Shown: positions 59,378 to 64,000 of the stretch, one piece after another
Layout: each line of letters starts with the position of its first letter
How positions within the stretch are numbered: the stretch's first letter is position 1
NCBI GenBank assembly: GCA_049315325.1
Contig: JBMOKJ010000001.1
Span: 434,001 to 498,000 of the forward strand
Reading direction: 5' to 3'
From: CAXXIC01 sp049315325
GTDB lineage: Bacteria > Bacteroidota > Bacteroidia > Bacteroidales > UBA7332
Length of the DNA: 64,000 bases
Notes under the pieces: generated by a model
Told to the model about the DNA's origin: nothing
What the model saw: the letters and a program-made list of their open reading frames with translations, nothing else
Database searches by the model: none
Made by a program: the position numbers and the translations under genes

Positions 59378-61077
59378 ACGGTTTTGTGATCTGTTTGTGC
59401 AAGGTATTCATTTGCTTTATCCAATGCAACCAAAATCGACGGACAGATATTTTCAGTCCCAATAGCAGAAACAATGGTCGATTTTTCTAAGGCATTTCTG
59501 ACTTTCTCATTCACTCCAGAGAGAATAATGTGTATTTTTTCTTTGCGCGATTTCACCACAAACGATTCGAGGTTGTGCAATCCTGTAGAATCAATAAACG
59601 GCACTTTTCTCATTCGAATTATTCGGATTTTAGGCTTGTCACCAATCACCTTCATCTGTTCGTCGAACGTATTAGCCACTCCAAAAAAGAATGGCCCATC
59701 AATCTCATAAACCTCAACACCTTCAGGTACAGTCAGATTTCGAATATCGAGCGTTGGATCGTATTCAGTAGTTGGGTCGGCAACCTCGGTTAGCATCGAT
59801 ATACCACTATTCTCCCCAATTCGTTGTATGAATAGAATGACCGCTAAAAGCAATCCAATCTCGATGGCGATGGTTAAGTCGAAAATCACAGTCAAGAAGA
59901 ACGTCGTAAGCAAAACTGCTACATCTGACTTTTGATTTTTCATCAGTCCTTTGAATGTTCGCCATTCGCTCATATTGTAGGCAACTACAACCAATATCCC
60001 TGCTAAACAAGACATGGGAATGTGCTTAGACAGGTCGCCAAGGAAAAGCAGAATCAACAACAAAACGCCCGCATGAATAATGCCCGATATCGGCGTTTTA
60101 CCTCCGTTGTTGATGTTTGTCATAGTCCTCGCAATAGCTCCTGTGGCTGGTATTCCTCCAAAAAATGGCACAACTACATTCGCAATACCCTGACCAATCA
60201 GTTCGGTATTTGAATCGTGCTTATCACCCGTCACACCATCTGCCACAGTTGCAGAGAGTAGCGATTCAATCGAACCCAACATGGCAATCGTCACCGCAGC
60301 CGACAGCAACAAGCTTATTTTGTCGAACGAAAAACCGAGTTCTTGTGGTTGTGGTAATTGTGCCTGAATTTGAAAACGGTCTCCGATAGTTTCAATGGTA
60401 GTGATGCCGAAGCTATTTTTGAGCACCAATGCTCCCACCGTCATCAATACGATGGCAATCAGCGAACTTGGTATTTTCGGAGAAATTCTGGGAATCAAAA
60501 CAATTAATACTACAGTAAGGACGGCAACTTCCAACGACCACAAATCAATCGTATCGAGGTGATGACTATATGCAATCCATTTGTCGATAAACGAACTCGG
60601 AACTTTCGCCATTTGCAGTCCAAAGAAATCTTTAATCTGCGTGGTGAATATAGTCAGCGCAATACCCGAAGTAAAACCCACCACGATGGGGTAGGGAATG
60701 AAACGAATGATTGAGCCGATTTTGAATACCCCAAGTAAAATCAAAATTATACCTGCCATAAAAGTGGCGATTGCTAAACCCTGCACCCCGAATTTTTCGA
60801 CAATCCCATATACAATTACGATGAATGCACCGGTCGGTCCACTGATTTGAACTTTCGAGCCGCCGAATAATGAGGCTAGAAAACCAGCAATTATGGCTGT
60901 GGCAATTCCTTTCTCTGGTGCCACACCCGAAGCTATACCAAAGGCTATAGCCAAAGGCAATGCAACAATTCCAACGATAATGCCAGAGGTTAAATCTTTA
61001 AAGAAGAGTGTTTTGTTGTAATTCCTGATACTTTCTACAATAACAGGCTTGAAGGGTAATTCATCAAAAAATTTCAT
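59374..61077 (-). CDS. SulP family inorganic anion transporter
   Basis: A 567-residue SLC26/SulP transporter. The N-terminal region has the family opening LTSGIIVGIVALPLAIAFGIASGVAPEKGI and about 12-14 membrane segments (including SGPTGAFIVIVYGI), and the C-terminal ~120 residues form a STAS domain (RIIRMRKVPFIDSTGLHNLESFV). Members carry sulfate, bicarbonate or other anions; in this setting bicarbonate or sulfate cannot be told apart. It is first in an operon with the alpha/beta hydrolase. Confidence 0.92.
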   Translation of the reverse strand: MKFFDELPFKPVIVESIRNYNKTLFFKDLTSGIIVGIVALPLAIAFGIASGVAPEKGIATAIIAGFLASLFGGSKVQISGPTGAFIVIVYGIVEKFGVQGLAIATFMAGIILILLGVFKIGSIIRFIPYPIVVGFTSGIALTIFTTQIKDFFGLQMAKVPSSFIDKWIAYSHHLDTIDLWSLEVAVLTVVLIVLIPRISPKIPSSLIAIVLMTVGALVLKNSFGITTIETIGDRFQIQAQLPQPQELGFSFDKISLLLSAAVTIAMLGSIESLLSATVADGVTGDKHDSNTELIGQGIANVVVPFFGGIPATGAIARTMTNINNGGKTPISGIIHAGVLLLILLFLGDLSKHIPMSCLAGILVVVAYNMSEWRTFKGLMKNQKSDVAVLLTTFFLTVIFDLTIAIEIGLLLAVILFIQRIGENSGISMLTEVADPTTEYDPTLDIRNLTVPEGVEVYEIDGPFFFGVANTFDEQMKVIGDKPKIRIIRMRKVPFIDSTGLHNLESFVVKSRKEKIHIILSGVNEKVRNALEKSTIVSAIGTENICPSILVALDKANEYLAQTDHKTV

Positions 61078-61093
61078 ATTCTATTTCTTTTTG

Positions 61094-61101
61094 CAAATTT
61101 A
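61094..61101 (-). promoter_or_regulatory. -7 promoter box of the SulP operon
   Basis: The minus strand reads TAAATTTG (TAnnTTTG), 17 bases before the ATG at 61077. Confidence 0.5.
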
Positions 61102-61420
61102 AGCATAACATCCATTATTGATTGCTTTTTACAAAAAGTTTCTTGGTATTGTTGTAACATATGAATAAACCTTTCGCTACAACTTAGGGTAAGTTCATCT
61201 ATATTCGGTTTTATGTAATGTAAAATCATTGATAAATTTACATCCAACCCCTTGCGTTAATATTTTTTAAGGCAAAATGCTTATTTTTATACTAAATTAA
61301 TTGTATAACGTACGAAAATTATACAAAGCTGTAGCTTTTGTTGCGTAATTTTGTAAAATTAAATAGTATACTTTTTTTCAAAAAAGAAAATTGACAGACA
61401 CCTAACTAAACTTTGTAATT
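61102..61420. other. AT-rich divergent intergenic region
   Basis: Beyond the two promoter boxes at its ends (61094-61101 on the minus strand, TAATTTTG at 61346-61353 on the plus strand) I see no gene, repeat or strong hairpin here. Confidence 0.5.
61346..61353 (+). promoter_or_regulatory. -7 promoter box of the DUF2271 gene
   Basis: TAATTTTG matches TAnnTTTG; the leader to the ATG at 61421 is about 60 bases. Confidence 0.4.
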
Positions 61421-62185
61421 ATGAAACTAAAAACCTTACTTTTCAGCCTTCTTTTTGTTTGCGCAACAACAGTGTCGTTTTCGCAGGTATTAACATTTAA
61501 AGTGCAAACTGTAACCTATGGTGGTAGCTATAATCCTGATCACGCATTAGCAGTTTGGATAACAGATGCGAGTAATAAATTTGTTAAAACAGTTGCTCGT
61601 TATGGTGGTGGTAATAGTATTCCTCACTTAACCAATTGGATTGCTTCGACATCTGCAAAAAGTACTGTGGATGCGACAACTGGAGCTTCATTAACATCTC
61701 ATCCAGCTACTCCTGCTACTTATACATGGAATTGCACAAATTTAAGTAAAGTTGTGGTTCCTGATGGTACCTACTATGTAAACGTAGAATTTGTAGAAAG
61801 TAATTCTACAGGCAAATACGGTAAATATGCATTTACGATTGGTGCTGCTAGTACAAGTACTTTCCCTGATGTAACAAACTTAAAAGGCGTAAGCTACTCA
61901 ACCACAATATCTACTCAGACTCCAATTTTGGAGATTCAGGTAAGTTCTAAATATGGTGTTTGTTACAATCCTGGAAGTAAAACTGTACAAATTAATTATG
62001 ACCAGCAATCGCACGAGCAAGTAATGCTAAGTATAATGGATTTGAAAGGTAGAGCATTACTGAAACAATCTCTTACAAATACAGCCACGGTTGTTAATGC
62101 TGCTAAATTAACAAAAGGAGCTTATCTAGTAAAACTGACAGATAGCAAAGGCAATACACAATCTCAGAAAATCGTAGTTCGATAA
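61421..62185 (+). CDS. DUF2271 protein with T9SS sorting tail
   Basis: A 254-residue exported protein. Signal peptide to ~residue 22 (SFSQ); residues ~25-150 match the DUF2271 pattern (HALAVWITDASNKFVKTVARYG, LTNWIASTSAKSTVDATTGAS, PDGTYYVNVEFVESNSTGKY); the last ~75 residues are a type IX sorting domain ending KIVVR. DUF2271 proteins are periplasmic or secreted and often occur with flavin- or heme-redox genes; their function is unknown. A cytochrome c biogenesis gene follows downstream but with its own promoter. Confidence 0.8.
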   Translation: MKLKTLLFSLLFVCATTVSFSQVLTFKVQTVTYGGSYNPDHALAVWITDASNKFVKTVARYGGGNSIPHLTNWIASTSAKSTVDATTGASLTSHPATPATYTWNCTNLSKVVVPDGTYYVNVEFVESNSTGKYGKYAFTIGAASTSTFPDVTNLKGVSYSTTISTQTPILEIQVSSKYGVCYNPGSKTVQINYDQQSHEQVMLSIMDLKGRALLKQSLTNTATVVNAAKLTKGAYLVKLTDSKGNTQSQKIVVR

Positions 62186-62212
62186 ATTATCTGATGATTT
62201 ATGTTTTATAAG

Positions 62213-62250
62213 AAGGACTGATTTTGATTTGCTCAAGATTAGTCCTTTTT
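62213..62250 (+). terminator. Terminator after the DUF2271 gene
   Basis: AAGGACT (62213-62219) pairs with AGTCCTT (62241-62247), followed by TTT. Confidence 0.65.
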
Positions 62251-62330
62251 GTATTCACAAAAAAGGAAGATTAAACCATTCAGTTTTGTTTTTTTAGTAA
62301 AATGAACTCATTTAGGTGTATGGAAAGTTT

Positions 62331-62338
62331 TAAATTTG
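62331..62338 (+). promoter_or_regulatory. -7 promoter box of the cytochrome c biogenesis gene
   Basis: TAAATTTG matches TAnnTTTG, 64 bases before the ATG at 62402. Confidence 0.5.
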
Positions 62339-62401
62339 CGTTTAAGAAATATGCACTATTTTGTGCAATACCCATCACTATTCAACAACAACCTCGATTC
62401 T

Positions 62402-64000
62402 ATGAAAAAAATCACTGATATTTTCTTCTCCATGCGCACAAGTGTCGTCCTGCTAATCGTGTTTGCGGTTGCCATTGGGTATGCCACATTTGTCGAAAAC
62501 AGTAGCGGCACACCTGCGGCTAAAGCGCTGGTGTACAATGCCAGTTGGTTTGTAGTGCTATTGTTTCTGCTCATTGTGAATATGATTGGCATGATCGTGA
62601 AAACGAAACTTATTGAGCGCAAAAAGTGGAGCGTATTACTCTTTCACAGTGCATTTATCTGCATCTTGATTGGTTCTGCCGTCACACGCTACTTTGGGTT
62701 CGAAGGCATCATGCACATAAGGCAAGGTGAAACCAGTAATCAGATTATGACGGAGCAGACGGCTCTCACCATTACAGCAGAATACAAAGGTCAGAAAGTG
62801 GAAAAATCTGCACAAGTAGGCTTTTCTACAAATGACGATAATTCATTCACGCAAAGCCTGCAGATTGGTGGCAAAACCATCACTGTGGACAACGAACTCT
62901 TCGTGCCCAATGCGCAAGAGATGATTGAAGCAGACGATCAAGGGCAACCTGCTGCGGCAGTGTTTGTGATGAGTGGTTCGAGCGAAAGTGCCGACATGAC
63001 GCTCTTCGGAGACGAACAAGGCTTTGCCGGCGATTTGTCGTTTGGCTTCACTGATGGCAAAGATTCGGCGGATGTCACCTTCGTGGTGGTAAACGACAAA
63101 CTCTTCTTCAAATCGAAGCGTGTGATTACCAAAACTGGCACAATGGCTTCGGGAATGATCGACAGAGCAAATGCTGTACCTATTACGCCAGGTGAGTTGT
63201 GCGAAGGAACAGAAAACACAGTGTTCAGAGTCGATAAAATCGTCTTTATGATAAAAGGTTTTATACCTAAAGCGAGCAAAATGCTTACACAAATGACACC
63301 ATCAGAAACTCCGGCTGAAATGGGCGAAGAGGCAAAACAAGGCAGCGATGCGTTGGTGATGCGTGTGAGCGATGGCAACGTTGATAAGAAAATCAACGTG
63401 TTGAAATCGGAGAGCGAAGTGCCACAACCCACAACGAGCGAAGTGAACGGCGTGAAAGTCTCTGTATCGTATGGCAAATACCTGCACCAATTGCCATTTA
63501 GCATCACGTTGCGCAAATTCGAACTCGACCGTTATCAAGGCTCTATGAGTCCGTCGTCGTATGCAAGCGAAATCACCCTCAAAGACACCGAGATGAAGAG
63601 CGAACAACCGTATCGCATCTTTATGAACAATATTTTGAATTACCGTGGTTACCGCTTCTTCCAATCGTCGTACGACCAAGACGAGCAAGGCACTATTCTG
63701 TCTGTCAACCATGACTACTGGGGTACTTTTATTACTTATATTGGTTATCTGTTGTTATTGATTGGCATGGTGTTGACACTGTTCGACAAGAATAGCCGTT
63801 TTCAAACCCTGATGACACTCACCACGCAATTACAACAAAAGCGCAAAACAACAATCGTCATTGCACTGATGTTGGCTTCGTCGGCACTCTTTGCAGCAGA
63901 AGTTGGTGTTTCGAAAGAAGACCACCTCAAAGCGTTCAACAGTCTGTTGATTCAAGATGCAGCGCAAGGTCGCATCGAACCTATCAACACATTCGCATCG
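62402..64000 (+). CDS. ResB/CcsA-type cytochrome c biogenesis protein (partial, 3' end cut)
   Basis: The frame is open from ATG 62402 to the end of the window (533 codons, no stop). The start ITDIFFSMRTSVVLLIVFAVAIGYATFVE and the next membrane segment fit ResB (System II cytochrome c synthesis). Then comes a large periplasmic part ending in the ResB block YRIFMNNILNYRGYRFFQSSYDQDEQGT and a membrane segment (GTFITYIGYLLLLIGMVLTLF). In Bacteroidota such genes continue into a CcsA/ResC half that handles heme delivery; that part, with the WWD and His motifs, would lie outside the window. It covalently attaches heme to apocytochromes c. Confidence 0.85.
   Translation, partial: MKKITDIFFSMRTSVVLLIVFAVAIGYATFVENSSGTPAAKALVYNASWFVVLLFLLIVNMIGMIVKTKLIERKKWSVLLFHSAFICILIGSAVTRYFGFEGIMHIRQGETSNQIMTEQTALTITAEYKGQKVEKSAQVGFSTNDDNSFTQSLQIGGKTITVDNELFVPNAQEMIEADDQGQPAAAVFVMSGSSESADMTLFGDEQGFAGDLSFGFTDGKDSADVTFVVVNDKLFFKSKRVITKTGTMASGMIDRANAVPITPGELCEGTENTVFRVDKIVFMIKGFIPKASKMLTQMTPSETPAEMGEEAKQGSDALVMRVSDGNVDKKINVLKSESEVPQPTTSEVNGVKVSVSYGKYLHQLPFSITLRKFELDRYQGSMSPSSYASEITLKDTEMKSEQPYRIFMNNILNYRGYRFFQSSYDQDEQGTILSVNHDYWGTFITYIGYLLLLIGMVLTLFDKNSRFQTLMTLTTQLQQKRKTTIVIALMLASSALFAAEVGVSKEDHLKAFNSLLIQDAAQGRIEPINTFAS

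Overview
The window looks like a chromosomal segment of a Bacteroidota bacterium, most likely order Bacteroidales and perhaps related to Paludibacter or Dysgonomonas (inference). Directly visible support is the recurrent promoter box TAnnTTTG, a SusC/SusD locus with an ECF sigma/FecR pair, several secreted proteins with type IX (T9SS) C-terminal sorting tails, a Bacteroidetes-type diheme SdhCAB complex, and few Shine-Dalgarno motifs.

Layout. 1-10 kb is mostly core: the tail of a FISUMP surface protein, a HigBA-like toxin-antitoxin pair, a DUF4197 lipoprotein, an M3 peptidase, an overlapping operon of two rhomboid proteases and an EEP-family hydrolase, HU, argS and an SDR oxidoreductase. 10-13.3 kb is a small AT-rich accessory patch: a membrane-anchored hypothetical, an attC-like nested inverted repeat, a seven-repeat zinc-ribbon protein with an embedded Vsr-like nuclease domain, and palindromes next to the start fragment of a REP-associated transposase. 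13.3-23.5 kb holds Fic, a ferritin-like/VIT1 iron transporter fusion, sdhCAB (with a four-helix-bundle gene flanked by inverted repeats between sdhA and sdhB), a BspA-type LRR surface protein, chorismate mutase and an aldolase-family enzyme.

23.66-33.90 kb is a genomic island of about 10.2 kb in the 3' end of tRNA-Phe(GAA). It is bounded by a 13-bp direct repeat of the tRNA end; the hairpin/T-run that looks like the tRNA's original terminator now lies beyond the far repeat. The island carries a tyrosine recombinase and an excisionase-like HTH protein, a 1.1-kb stretch without long ORFs that contains a promoter and a long nested hairpin (candidate structured RNA), a secreted hypothetical, and a tightly coupled four-gene operon: DNA methyltransferase, unknown protein, AAA+ ATPase, PIN nuclease. 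A second recombinase, overlapping a small His/Cys (caspase-like) protein, lies at the tRNA end. The four-gene operon is the best candidate for an undescribed system, probably anti-phage or restriction-like.

34-41.6 kb: pabB-pabC for p-aminobenzoate, two tandem paralogous T9SS cargo proteins, an outer-membrane beta-barrel protein and an HhH/beta-barrel protein. 41.8-58.3 kb is one polysaccharide utilization locus: ECF sigma, FecR anti-sigma, SusC, SusD, a surface glycan-binding lipoprotein, three GH30 enzymes, a T9SS-type protein with repeated carbohydrate-binding-like modules, and a GH3 beta-glucosidase. The set points to a beta-glucan, with beta-1,6-glucan as the leading guess. 58.4-64 kb: an alpha/beta hydrolase overlapping a SulP anion transporter, a DUF2271 T9SS protein, and the start of a ResB/CcsA-type cytochrome c biogenesis gene cut by the window end.
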